DNA of 64,000 nucleotides from Sva-07 sp963715825. GTDB taxonomy: Bacteria > Actinomycetota > Acidimicrobiia > Acidimicrobiales > Ilumatobacteraceae. The notes under the pieces were generated by a model. The model saw only the letters and a program-made list of their open reading frames with translations, ran no database searches and was not told the DNA's origin. This document shows positions 53,720-64,000 of the stretch, in pieces (the first letter of the stretch is position 1; the number at the start of each line of letters is the position of its first letter). A program made the translations under genes and the position numbers. The stretch lies in contig CAVQSI010000003.1 of NCBI GenBank assembly GCA_963715825.1, forward strand, positions 46,116 to 110,115, given 5' to 3'.

Positions 53720-56700
53720 TCAGAGCTTCTTGAGGGGGGCCCAGGCGAGGGCGAGGTGTTTGGTGCCGGCGCCGGGGAAGTTGATGGTGGCTTCGGCCTT
53801 CTCGCCCAGAGCCGGAGATGTCGATGATCACACCGGCGCCGAATGCAGGGTGCTCGACGTCGTCGCCGATGCGCAGGCCGAGTTCCTGGCTGTTCGACGG
53901 TGTCGGTGTCGGCTTGGAACCCGACCGGATCGCCGCTTCGACGACGCGATCGCGATGCTCCTCCTGGGCGGCCTTTGCGTCGAGGATGTCGGCGTTGATG
54001 TCGCGGCCACCACTGCCGCTGCCACGGCGGTACGGCGGCGGGTCGCCGTAGTCCGAGTCGCGTCGGCGGTAGCTCTGGCGTCCGTACGTGGAGCGGCCGC
54101 TGACGTTGCCCTTCGACTCGACGAGCGTGGCGGGAATCTCGTCGAAGAACCGTGACGGCGGGTTGTACTGGGTCGATCCGAACAGCTGACGGCTCCACGC
54201 GTGTGACATGTAGAGCCGCTGCATCGCCCGGGTGATGCCGACGTAGGCGAGTCGGCGCTCCTCCTCCATCTCGGCGGGCTCGGTGAGCGCACGGATGTGG
54301 GGGAAGATTCCCTCCTCGCAGCCCACGAGGAACACCACCGGGAACTCGAGGCCCTTGGCCGAATGGAGCGTCATCAGCACCACCTGATCCTCCACCTCGC
54401 CCTCGGGCAGGTCGTCGGTGTCGGCGACCAGTGCGACCTGCTCGAGGAACTCGTCCATCACCGTGAACTCGCGAGCCGAGCCGACCAGCTCGCCGAGGTT
54501 CTCGATGCGGGTGTGGGCCTCGACGGTGTCCTCGGCTTCGAGTTCGGCCAGGTAGCCGGATCCGTCGAGCGCCGCCTGGAGGACGTCGCCGGGGCCCTGG
54601 TCGGGGTCGACGACGACGGTGGCCATCGTGTCGAGCAGATCGACGAACGACGCGATGCCACGGACGGCAGGGCCGGTGATCCCGGCTTCGTCGGCGCGGC
54701 GCAGCGCCTCGACGAACGCAAGGCCTTCGGCGGCGGCGAACGTGTCGAGCTTGGCCACGCTTGCGTCGCCGATGCCGCGCTTGGGCACGTTGAGCACCCG
54801 CTTGACGCTCACCTCGTCGGCCGGGTTGATGACGGCCTTCAGGTACGCCATTGCGTCCTTGATCTCACGCCGGTCGTAGAAGCGGGTACCGCCGACCACC
54901 TTGTACGGCACACCGAGGCGCATGAACGCCTCCTCGACCACGCGGCTCTGCGCATTGGTGCGGTACAGCACCGCCATCTCACGGAAGTTGGTGGCGTCGT
55001 CGCCGTGCAACTGGCGGGCCGTGCCCGCGACCCACGTGGCCTCGTCGCCCTCGTCCTCGGCGTGGTACCGCACGATCCGCTCGCCCATGCCGCTGTCGGT
55101 CCACAGTGATTTCGGTTTGCGTTCGACGTTGTTGTCGATGACCGCGTTCGCGGCGTCGAGGATCGTCTGGGTACTGCGGTAGTTCTGGTCGAGGATCACC
55201 GTGGTGACGTCGGGGAACGCCTCCTCGAACTCGAGGATGTTGCGGAAGTCGGCTCCACGGAACTTGTAGACGCTGTTGTGCACGAGGAGTCCGTTGGCGT
55301 CGTAGGTGTGGGCGACATCGACGTCGAGGTCGTACACCGGTCCGCTGTACGACACGAACTCGACGCTGTCGACATTCGCAGGTATCCACCGATCGCCATC
55401 GCGGACGAGCACCTCCATGCCGGGGTGAACGTGAGCAAACGGAATCAGGTCGTAGGTGGTTCCGTCGTGAGCGAGTCGACGGCGGACGTCGAGGCCACCG
55501 ATCGCGGCCACGCGTTTCGCGTCAGCGAGCGCCTGGCGGTAGTCCTTCCACGAGGTCTCGTAGCGCAGCGAACGGTGCTTGTTGGCCCTCAGCTTCACGC
55601 CGCCGCGCTCGAGCGCGTCGATCACATCGGCGCGGTTCGACGACCACTGGACTCGGTGGTGGCCGACGGCGGTGCGACGGTCGGAGAACATCGTGAGATT
55701 GATCGCCGACCGTCGGGCACCGTTCTGGGGACGATGGTGGGGGAACTCGCGATGGAGCAGGCGGTCCTCCATCAGCAGCTTGGCGCGCAGTTCGGTCTCG
55801 ACCGACGAGTAGAGCCGCCGCAGCCATTCGTCGTCCAGTGCGAGCGATCGCCCGGCGTCGTGGAAACAGGCGGTCGGTAGCCCGTACTCTGCAGCGAAGT
55901 ACGACTCGAAGTAGGCGGCCTCGGCCATCGAACCGCACACCTCGAGGATCCATGCGGCGTCGGCATGCTCCTGATTGGTACACCCGACGAGGCCGTGTTG
56001 CAGCGTGCCCTTCCCCGAAGGACGGGCACCGACGGTTCGCCCGATCCGCCACCCTCGGTCGGCTCGGTACATGAGGTACACCAGCCACTGACCCGACTGC
56101 GGAACCAGGCGGGCCGGCACCAGGTGGTGTGGCGTCGCCCGGACGGTGCGACCGCCAGCCGTGATCTCGACCAGGTATCCGTCGTAGCTGCCCTCGTGCA
56201 CGTGAGTCACCGTGCCCGCCTGGGCGTGTGGGTGTCCGCCAGCACCGAGAACCACGTCACCGATTGCGACCTCCTCGATCGGTCTCGGGCCGGCGGGACC
56301 GTCGATCAACGTGCCGGGCGGCAGACACTGGTCGGTGTCGCCAACGACGCAGACGTTGCGGTGGCCGTCGGCGAGCAACAGCACGAGTTCGTTCTGGGCC
56401 TGGTTCGTGTCCTGGTACTCGTCGACGAGGATGTGCTGGAACCGCTGGCGATAGTGCTCGAGCACGTCGCCGTGCTCCCGGAACAGCTTGACGGTGTTGG
56501 TGAGCAGGTCGTCGAAGTCCATCGCCCCGGCCTTGAGCAGACGGGCCTGGTACTCGGCATAGACGTCGGCGTGCTTGCGGTCGAAGATGTTCTGGGCCCG
56601 ACGTTGCGCCTCGTCGGGGTCGATCAGCTCGTTCTTCCAGAGGCTGATGATGGCGTGCACGCCGCGTGGCGTGAACCGCTTGGCGTCGAGGCCGAGATCG

Positions 56701-57164
56701 CGGATGACGTAGCTGGTGAGCCGATTCGAGTCGGCGGCATCGTAGATCGAGAACTGGCGGGGATAACCGAGCGCGTCGGCGTTGGCGCGCAGGATGCGCA
56801 CGCACGCCGAGTGGAACGTCGACACCCACATCGTCTTCACGACCGGGCCGACGAGCGCGCCGACGCGTTCGCGCATCTCGGCGGCCGCCTTGTTGGTGAA
56901 CGTGATGGCGAGGATCTTCGACGGGTGCACGCCGTTGTGGATCAGGTGCGCGATGCGGTGCGTGAGGACACGGGTCTTGCCCGATCCGGCGCCGGCGATC
57001 ACGAGCAGCGGACCGGTCTCATGGGCCACGGCGTCGAGCTGGTCGGGGTTCAGGCCCTCGGCGAACGGCGACGGGCCCCGCTCGCCGAATGGGCCGACCA
57101 GTGCATCGGACGACGCAGTGTCGGCGGGATGCGGGATGTCGGCGAACAGCTCGTCGTCAGTCAT
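53720..57164 (-). CDS. uvrD: UvrD/PcrA superfamily 1 helicase, carrying an intein and a 3' frameshift
   Basis: DNA helicase with motif I AGAGSGKTRVLTHR, Ia ITFTNKAAAEMRER, II ILVDEYQDTN, III GDTDQ-intein-SVYKFRGAD, IV DQNYRSTQTIL, V MTLHSAKGLEFPVVF and VI RRLAYVGITRA. The intein takes residues 280-630. Near the end, one extra C in the run 53805-53807 breaks the PcrA tail; removing it gives GEKAEATINFPGAGTKHLAL and a stop at 53720 (1147 residues, about 796 after splicing). Read without correction, the frame runs on to 52677 through unrelated sequence and should not be counted as protein. Confidence 0.92.
55275..56327 (-). mobile_element. Intein in UvrD motif III with GIY-YIG-like insert
   Basis: 351 residues starting CLPPGTLIDG and ending ANGLLVHN before Ser, so all splice residues (Cys1, His-Asn, +1 Ser) are present. 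Block B is TVRATPHHLV, block F is VYDLDVDVAHTYDANGL. No LAGLIDADG motif is seen. From intein residue 82 (56084) to about 160 (55848) the order is WLVYLMYRADRGWRIGRT, then RPSG, QEHADAAWILEV and EAAYFESYFAAEYGLPTACF. That order resembles a degenerate GIY-YIG nuclease (VYL and RIG for GIY and YIG, Arg, and Glu in the FES segment). A further basic region (SSNRADVIDALERGGVKLRA) may bind DNA. Confidence 0.85.
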
Positions 57165-57231
57165 GTGCGGCCCACTCTAGAGAGCGGGTGTGACGGAGAC
57201 AGGGGGCTCGGTGGCGTGGTTGACTCTGGCG

Positions 57232-57555
57232 ATGGAGTACACCGAGGTTGCGCCCGATGAATTCGCTTCGCTCGCCGGCGTCGGCGACTGGACGGTGGTC
57301 GACGGCCCCGCCGTCGCTGCCGTCTTTCGTTCTCCGACCTATCTCGCCGGTGCCGAGCTGGTGAAGGCGATCGCCGTGATCGCCGAGGCCGAGCAGCACC
57401 ATCCCGACATGGAGATCCGCTACCCGGGAACCGTCCACGTGACGTTGTCGACCCATGCCACGGGTGGGTTGACGACGCTCGACGTCGACGTCGCCCGATT
57501 GATCTCCGCTGCCGCCGCTGGCTCGGCGGCGACTGGCGAGCCACCCGACAGCTGA
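57232..57555 (+). CDS. Pterin-4a-carbinolamine dehydratase family protein
   Basis: A 107-residue protein. AEAEQHHPDMEIRYPGTVHV contains the HHP motif of the active site and STHATGGLTTLDVDVA the following strand and Thr-x-Asp segment. The ATG at 57232 gives the usual start; a GTG 42 bases upstream is possible. No aromatic hydroxylase is in the window, so the bacterial role may be another. Confidence 0.82.
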   Translation: MEYTEVAPDEFASLAGVGDWTVVDGPAVAAVFRSPTYLAGAELVKAIAVIAEAEQHHPDMEIRYPGTVHVTLSTHATGGLTTLDVDVARLISAAAAGSAATGEPPDS

Positions 57556-57633
57556 CCGCCACGATCGGGTCCTTGGTCGGTTGCAGCTCCACGCACGGTA
57601 GGTGGAAACTGGGCGGGCACGAAAGGGGTCCCT

Positions 57634-59688
57634 ATGCGGCCGACCGAACACATCAGGAACGTGGTGCTCGTGGGGCACCAGGGCAGCGGCAAGACGAGCC
57701 TGGCCGAGGCGTTGCTCTTTCGAGCCGGGGTCATCGACCGGGCCGGGTCGATCGAGAAGGGGTCGACCGTGATGGATCACGACCCCGACGAGCGCGAACG
57801 CCACCAGTCGATCTCGATGTCGCTGGCATCGTTCGATTGGAACGATCATCGCATCAACCTCATCGACACACCCGGGTACCCGGATTTCCGTGGTGAGGCG
57901 TTGCTCGGGATGGCCGCGGCCGACCTCGCGGTGTTCGTGATCGACGGTGTCGCCGGCATCCAGTCGCAGGATCTCGTGCTGTGGCGTCACGCCGCCGAAC
58001 TCGGTCTCCCACGGATCCTGTTCGTCAACAAACTCGATCGTGAGCGGTCGTCGTTCGATCGGACACTTGCCCAGGTACGTGAGGCGTTCGGGTCGCACGC
58101 CGACCCGACCGAGCTCCCGATCGGTGAGGAGTCGAGCTTCCACGGCGTGACCGATCTGCTCACCCACCACGCGTTCGTCTACGACTCCGGTCATGCGGAG
58201 CCCGCCGACGTTCCCTCCGATCTCGCCGAGACCGAACGGGCCGAACACGAACACCTCGTCGACGACGTGATCGAACTCGACGACGAGCTCCTCGCGCAGT
58301 ACCTCGACGGCAACGAACCGTCGCCCGAGCAGCTCGAGCGACTTCTGCACGAGGCCGTCGACCGGGCGCTCGCGTTCCCGGTGCTGTGCGGATCGGCGAC
58401 CACACCGATCGGAGCCGACCAACTCGCCGACTTCATCTGCCGTGTGGGCCCGGCGCCGGGCGACGCCGGTCCCGCCACCGTCGCGGCTGCCGGCAACCTC
58501 GTCGAGGTGGTCCCCGACGCTGCCGGCGCGCCGCTGGTGCTCGTGTTCAAGACCACCGTCGACGAGTTCCTCGGCCAGATCTCACTGCTGAAGGTGCTCT
58601 CCGGCACACTCCGCGCCGACGACGTCCTCGTCAATTCCCGCTCGGGCGCCAAGGAACGCTTGCACAACCTGATCTCGCTCACCGGGAACTCCCAGACGCA
58701 CGTCGACTCGGCGAGTGCCGGCGACATCGTGGCGGTGACCAAGCTGTCCGACACCCGCACCGGCGACACGTTGGCGCCCGATGGCACGCCCGTCACGGCG
58801 GTACTGCCGACGCTTCCCCGCCCGGTGTACGGCGTCGCGATCACTGCGGCGAGGCAATCCGACGAGGACCGGCTCGCCACGACGCTGCACCGTCTCGTGA
58901 TCGAGGACCCCACCCTTGCCGTCCACCACGACGAGTCGACGGGCCAGACCATCTTGAGTGGCGGCGGTGAGACGCACGTGCGTGTTGCGGTGTCACGCAT
59001 CGAACGCGCGGGCGTCGAACTCGTGGTCGACGACGTGCGCGTCGCCTACCGAGCCACCCTGGCAGCGCCGATCGAAGTGGAAGGCAAGCACAAGAAGCAG
59101 AGCGGCGGCCATGGCCAGTTCGGTGTCGCGACCGTGCGATTCGAGCCACTCCCCGCCGGCGCCGGCTTCGAGTTCGTGAGCGAGGTCACCGGCGGCGTCA
59201 TCCCCAAGAACCTCGTGCCGGCGGTCGGTGCCGGAATCGAGGAGGCGATGGCACGAGGAGGCCGCGACGGATTCCCCATCGTCGACGTACGCGCGGTGTG
59301 CACCGGCGGCAAGCACCACGCGGTCGACTCGTCGGAGATGAGCTTCAAGATGGCGGGCTCGATGGCGCTGCGAGAGGCGATCGCCCGGGTCGGGGTCGAT
59401 CTCCTCGAACCGATCAGCGAGATCCACGTTCAGGTGCCGGCGGTTCATCATGGCGACGCGCTCGGCGACCTCAACTCGCGCCGGGCGCAAGTGGTCGGCG
59501 CCGACACCGACGAGTCCGGCATCACGACCATCCATGCGCTCGTGCCGACGTCGGAGATCCTGCGCTACGCCATCGACCTGCGCTCGTTGAGCGGCGCCAC
59601 CGGCTCGTTCGAGATCGACCACCACGGCTACCAGCCGCTACCCGACAATCTCGCCGACAAGGTCCGCAAGGCCGCCGACGTCGACTGA
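57634..59688 (+). CDS. Elongation factor G-like GTPase (FusA2 type)
   Basis: A 684-residue EF-G-like protein. G1 is GHQGSGKTS, G3 DTPGYPDFRGE and G4 NKLDRERSS; domains II-V follow, with KHKKQSGGHGQFGVATVRFE from domain IV and a C-terminal DLRSLSGATGSFEIDHHGY as in domain V. The Ser/Gly of the P-loop and domain IV sequence place it with the EF-G paralogues (FusA2) and not canonical FusA. AAAGGGG lies upstream of the ATG. Confidence 0.9.
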   Translation: MRPTEHIRNVVLVGHQGSGKTSLAEALLFRAGVIDRAGSIEKGSTVMDHDPDERERHQSISMSLASFDWNDHRINLIDTPGYPDFRGEALLGMAAADLAVFVIDGVAGIQSQDLVLWRHAAELGLPRILFVNKLDRERSSFDRTLAQVREAFGSHADPTELPIGEESSFHGVTDLLTHHAFVYDSGHAEPADVPSDLAETERAEHEHLVDDVIELDDELLAQYLDGNEPSPEQLERLLHEAVDRALAFPVLCGSATTPIGADQLADFICRVGPAPGDAGPATVAAAGNLVEVVPDAAGAPLVLVFKTTVDEFLGQISLLKVLSGTLRADDVLVNSRSGAKERLHNLISLTGNSQTHVDSASAGDIVAVTKLSDTRTGDTLAPDGTPVTAVLPTLPRPVYGVAITAARQSDEDRLATTLHRLVIEDPTLAVHHDESTGQTILSGGGETHVRVAVSRIERAGVELVVDDVRVAYRATLAAPIEVEGKHKKQSGGHGQFGVATVRFEPLPAGAGFEFVSEVTGGVIPKNLVPAVGAGIEEAMARGGRDGFPIVDVRAVCTGGKHHAVDSSEMSFKMAGSMALREAIARVGVDLLEPISEIHVQVPAVHHGDALGDLNSRRAQVVGADTDESGITTIHALVPTSEILRYAIDLRSLSGATGSFEIDHHGYQPLPDNLADKVRKAADVD

Positions 59689-59705
59689 GACGCTCACCGA
59701 GACCG

Positions 59706-59753
59706 TTCTCGTGAACAACTGCGCGCTCGAGAACGCGCAGGTGTTCACGAGAA
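59706..59753. terminator. TTCTCGTGAACA-class hairpin between EF-G-like and ABC-F genes
   Basis: Outer arms TTCTCGTGAACA and TGTTCACGAGAA and inner arms CTGCGCG and CGCGCAG pair, separated by one mismatch, around CTCGAGAA. It begins 17 bases after the EF-G-like stop and ends 5 bases before the ABC-F stop. Confidence 0.75.
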
Positions 59754-59758
59754 GGGGG

Positions 59759-61564
<1,806 letters not shown>

Positions 61565-61577
61565 GTGACGAGACGCT

Positions 61578-61619
61578 ACGGCGTTGCATCCGGGAAGCTG
61601 ACCCCAGATGCAACGCCGT
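61578..61619. terminator. Perfect 13-bp hairpin after the secreted protein gene
   Basis: Arms ACGGCGTTGCATC (61578-61590) and GATGCAACGCCGT (61607-61619) flank 16 bases. It lies 4 bases from the stop at 61624 and before the ABC-F start on the minus strand, consistent with termination. The GCGTTGCA core recurs in the elements at 29281 and 40343. Confidence 0.6.
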
Positions 61620-61623
61620 CGAG

Positions 61624-62328
61624 TCAGTCCTGACCGCGATCAGGGCGGCCGTTGGTGACCATGTCGGTGATCTTGGCTTCGGCGTCGGCGAGCTTCTGGT
61701 CGGCGTCGGCCTGATCGAGGCGACCGTTCTCGACGGCGTTGTCGAGCCGTTCGTCGAGTTCAGCCACGAGCTCGTCGACGACTGCCTGGACCTCGACACC
61801 CTGCGCCTCGGCGATCTCGGCGAGGGTCGCGCCGGAGCGGAGCTGCGTGCGCAGTTCCTGAGCGTCGATGCCGAGCAGGTCGGTCAGCGCCTCGGAGGCC
61901 ACACCGCGACCGAACATGCCCGGACCACCGCGATGGCCGCCGGGCCCTTCGCCGTCACGGAACTCGCCACGATGGCCGCGCTCGGCCCGGTTCTCGACCA
62001 GGTGTGCCGTGACGGCGTCGGCCTGTTCGGCGGTGATCGTGCCATCGTCGACGAGCGGCTGCAGGTGGTCGCGGAGCTGCGCACCCATCTCGGGGCCGTC
62101 CTCGACAGGTGCATCCATGTCGGTCTCGTCGACCTGCTGGACGATCGCTGCCTGCTGAACGGCGCCGTCGCTCGATGCGGCGCTCGTCAGACCCGGAACG
62201 CCGAACACGAATCCGGCGGCGGCACCTGCGAGCAATCCACCGGTGATCCCGATGGCGACGCCGCGGCGTGCGCCTCGCGAGGCGACGGACTCGTTGGACG
62301 TGAAACTGTTCTCGTTGTTCATGACCAT
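61624..62328 (-). CDS. Membrane-anchored or secreted protein with acidic helical repeats
   Basis: A 234-residue protein. The N-terminus is hydrophilic, then a helix (IGITGGLLAGAAAGFVFG) serves as signal or anchor. The mature part has repeated helical segments of the form GTITAEQADAVTAHL and GRLDQADADQKLADAEAKI with a Gly/Arg/His linker. Such EQAD/DQAD repeats are typical of small exported helical proteins (DUF2680-like). Function unknown. An ATG at 62322 is an alternative start. Confidence 0.62.
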   Translation of the reverse strand: MVMNNENSFTSNESVASRGARRGVAIGITGGLLAGAAAGFVFGVPGLTSAASSDGAVQQAAIVQQVDETDMDAPVEDGPEMGAQLRDHLQPLVDDGTITAEQADAVTAHLVENRAERGHRGEFRDGEGPGGHRGGPGMFGRGVASEALTDLLGIDAQELRTQLRSGATLAEIAEAQGVEVQAVVDELVAELDERLDNAVENGRLDQADADQKLADAEAKITDMVTNGRPDRGQD

Positions 62329-62453
62329 GCTTCCCTTCGGTTGATGGTGCCGTCGAGCGATCTCGGCGACAAGAACATCGTGAACGTCGTCGGTGAGGAC
62401 GACCAGAGAGTCACGTAAGCCCGCGGTGAGATGTCGCGGCGGCGCCCGAACCC

Positions 62454-63887
62454 TCAGGACCGTCGGTCGAGCAGGTCGTTTGCCGCGTGCAGGCCGCCCA
62501 TGCCGTGAACGCCTCCGCCGGGCGGCGTGGAAGCCGAGCAGATCCACACGCCGTCGACCGGTGTGCGCCACGGGTGCAGACCCCACGTCGGGCGGGCGAC
62601 GAACTGGCCGATGTCACCGGCGCCGCCGTTGATGTCGCCGCCGAGGTAGTTCTCGTTGTAGGCGTGCATCGCCGGAGCGGTCATCACGTGCCGGTCGACG
62701 ATGCGGTCGCGGAATCCCGGTGCGAACCGCTCGACCTGGGCCTCGATACGGTCGGTCATGTCGACCGTCGACCCGTTGGGCACGTGGCAGTAGCCCCACA
62801 CCGCCTCGACGCCATCAGGCGACCTGGTCGAATCGAACCGGGACTGCTGGGCGAGCAGCACATAGGGCCGCTCGGGGTGACGGCCGGCAACGACATCGGC
62901 CTCCGAGCGGGCGATCTCGTCGAAGGTGCCACCGAGATGCACCGTGCCCGCGTCGGCGCATCGTGCGTTCGTCCAGGGGACCGGTCCGTCGAGCACCCAG
63001 TCGAGCTTCACCACGCCCGGCCCGTACCGGTACCGCTGCAACGCCTTGACGTAACGCGACGGTGCTCGCTCACCCAGGACGGCGAGCACCTGTCGGGGTG
63101 TGAGGTCGAGGATCACGTCGCTCGACGACGGGAGCTCGTTCAACGAACCGACCCGGCGATCGCACTCGACCGACCCGCCTGCCGCCTCGATGATCCCCAC
63201 GAGCGCATCGGCGATGCGCTGCGAGCCGCCCCGGGCCATCGGCCAGCCGACCAGATGGCCGAGGACGCCGAGCACGAGTCCGTAGGCAGCGGTGGCCGGC
63301 GATCGCAGCGAGAGCAGCGAGTGCGCAGCGAGACCGGCGAACAATGCCTGCGCCTCGTCACCGTCGAATCGCGAACGGGCGAGACCCCGAGCCGACCGGA
63401 TCCCGCTCCACCCGAACCGGGCGAGATGGACCGGGTGCCGCGGGGGGAGCTGCAACGGCGAGAGCAGGCCGTCGGTCAGCTCGAAGCCGGCGTCGACGAA
63501 CGGCCGCATCAGTCCCCGGTAGCTCGCAGCATCGGCGCCGAGACCTGCTGCGGTGTCGTCGACCGAGCGTTCGAGCACCGCGGCTCGACCGCCGTCGAGC
63601 GGGTGGGCGACCGGGACGCCGGGATGCACCCAGTCGAGGCCGTGCGCGGCGAGTGCCCCGTCGTCGGCAAGCCGCCGGAACGCCGGCGACGCGAGCGCCA
63701 ACGGATGGATCGCCGAGCACACATCGTGCACCACATCGGGCCGAATCAGCGACTGCGAGCGGGTACCGCCCCCTGGCGTGGCGGCGGCTTCGAGTACCAG
63801 CACCCGGCGTCCGGCCCGAGCCAGCACGACGCCGGCCATCAAGCCGTTCGGGCCGGAGCCGACGACGACGACGTCGGGATCGCTCAC
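62454..63887 (-). CDS. FAD-dependent oxidoreductase of the phytoene desaturase/CrtI-like superfamily
   Basis: A 477-residue protein. VVVVGSGPNGLMAGVVLARAG is the FAD fold with the following EAAATPGGGTRSQ; the C-terminal WICSASTPPGGGVHGMGGLH is the matching FAD contact of CrtI-type enzymes. The middle is a variable substrate domain. No carotenoid genes lie nearby, so substrate is unknown. GTG start at 63887 overlaps the stop of a possible gene running in from the right edge. Confidence 0.85.
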   Translation of the reverse strand: MSDPDVVVVGSGPNGLMAGVVLARAGRRVLVLEAAATPGGGTRSQSLIRPDVVHDVCSAIHPLALASPAFRRLADDGALAAHGLDWVHPGVPVAHPLDGGRAAVLERSVDDTAAGLGADAASYRGLMRPFVDAGFELTDGLLSPLQLPPRHPVHLARFGWSGIRSARGLARSRFDGDEAQALFAGLAAHSLLSLRSPATAAYGLVLGVLGHLVGWPMARGGSQRIADALVGIIEAAGGSVECDRRVGSLNELPSSSDVILDLTPRQVLAVLGERAPSRYVKALQRYRYGPGVVKLDWVLDGPVPWTNARCADAGTVHLGGTFDEIARSEADVVAGRHPERPYVLLAQQSRFDSTRSPDGVEAVWGYCHVPNGSTVDMTDRIEAQVERFAPGFRDRIVDRHVMTAPAMHAYNENYLGGDINGGAGDIGQFVARPTWGLHPWRTPVDGVWICSASTPPGGGVHGMGGLHAANDLLDRRS

Positions 63888-64000
63888 CCGTTCACTGTGC
63901 CAGACCCGCCGGCGTCGATGTCGACCGCAGCCCCACTCGGCGACGGTGGCGCCGACGTCCAATCGGGCGACGCCGGCAGCGTGAAACCGATCGCCGCGCC
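63884..64000 (-). CDS. Possible C-terminal end of a gene running in from the right edge
   Basis: An open frame of 38 codons enters from base 64000 and ends in a TGA that overlaps the GTG of the oxidoreductase as GTGA, as between sdhA and sdhB. Its residues (GFTLPASPDWTSAPPSPSG) suggest a Pro/Ser-rich tail. Too short to identify. Confidence 0.35.
   Translation of the reverse strand, partial: GAAIGFTLPASPDWTSAPPSPSGAAVDIDAGGSGTVNG

Overview
The window is one high-GC (roughly two-thirds G+C by eye), densely coded actinobacterial chromosome segment. Two WhiB proteins, a SenX3-RegX3-type phosphate system, DUF3097, a B-type succinate dehydrogenase, a membrane pyrophosphatase and the N-terminal LPPHERxWRHPSELG motif together suggest Actinomycetota, most likely the Acidimicrobiia (Ilumatobacter-like). 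That placement is inference from gene content. I saw no rRNA, tRNA, transposase, integrase or CRISPR array.

Layout. 1-5.1 kb: start of mreB, moaE, an SDR-fold membrane protein, a zincin-fold protein and an MFS transporter. 5.1-14.3 kb: one minus-strand phosphate block, read ppk - PHO box - pstS - pstC - pstA - pstB - phoU - senX3-like kinase - regX3-like regulator, with start/stop overlaps or near contacts from pstC onward. 14.4-16 kb: two whiB genes around tatA. 16.1-23.4 kb: a VWA protein and a MoxR-type AAA+ ATPase with a cyclase-domain protein, a GH1-like and a GH2-like protein. 23.5-29.3 kb: sdhCAB divergent from a membrane pyrophosphatase. 29.3-35.7 kb: DUF3097, SDR, DUF4349 lipoprotein, SCP2-like, Fpg/Nei, purine nucleoside phosphorylase, META lipoprotein. 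35.7-37 kb: a broken AbiEi-DUF559-type gene flanked on both sides by pairs of a 43-nt palindromic repeat. 37-49 kb: mdh, two tandem membrane acyltransferases, metF, DUF805, purH, sucD-sucC, a B12-binding domain protein. 49.9-53.6 kb: CopC-CopD, YcnI, DUF305 and a thioesterase. 53.7-64 kb: a UvrD/PcrA helicase interrupted by an intein, pterin dehydratase, an EF-G-like GTPase, ABC-F, a flavin oxidoreductase.

Metabolic links: sdh, mdh and sucCD are TCA genes; ppk, pst and phoU manage phosphate and polyphosphate, and the pyrophosphatase is a further phosphate-energy enzyme.

Points that stand out: (1) an intein of 351 residues at helicase motif III whose insert looks like a degenerate GIY-YIG nuclease rather than LAGLIDADG; (2) several sequence families of long hairpins, nearly all just after stop codons, some near-identical between loci and two families sharing a CTGTCCG loop; (3) four genes (regX3-like, AbiEi-like, purH, uvrD) that each carry exactly one extra base, three of them in runs of G or C. 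Because uvrD and purH are housekeeping genes, sequencing or assembly error should be excluded before calling these pseudogenes.
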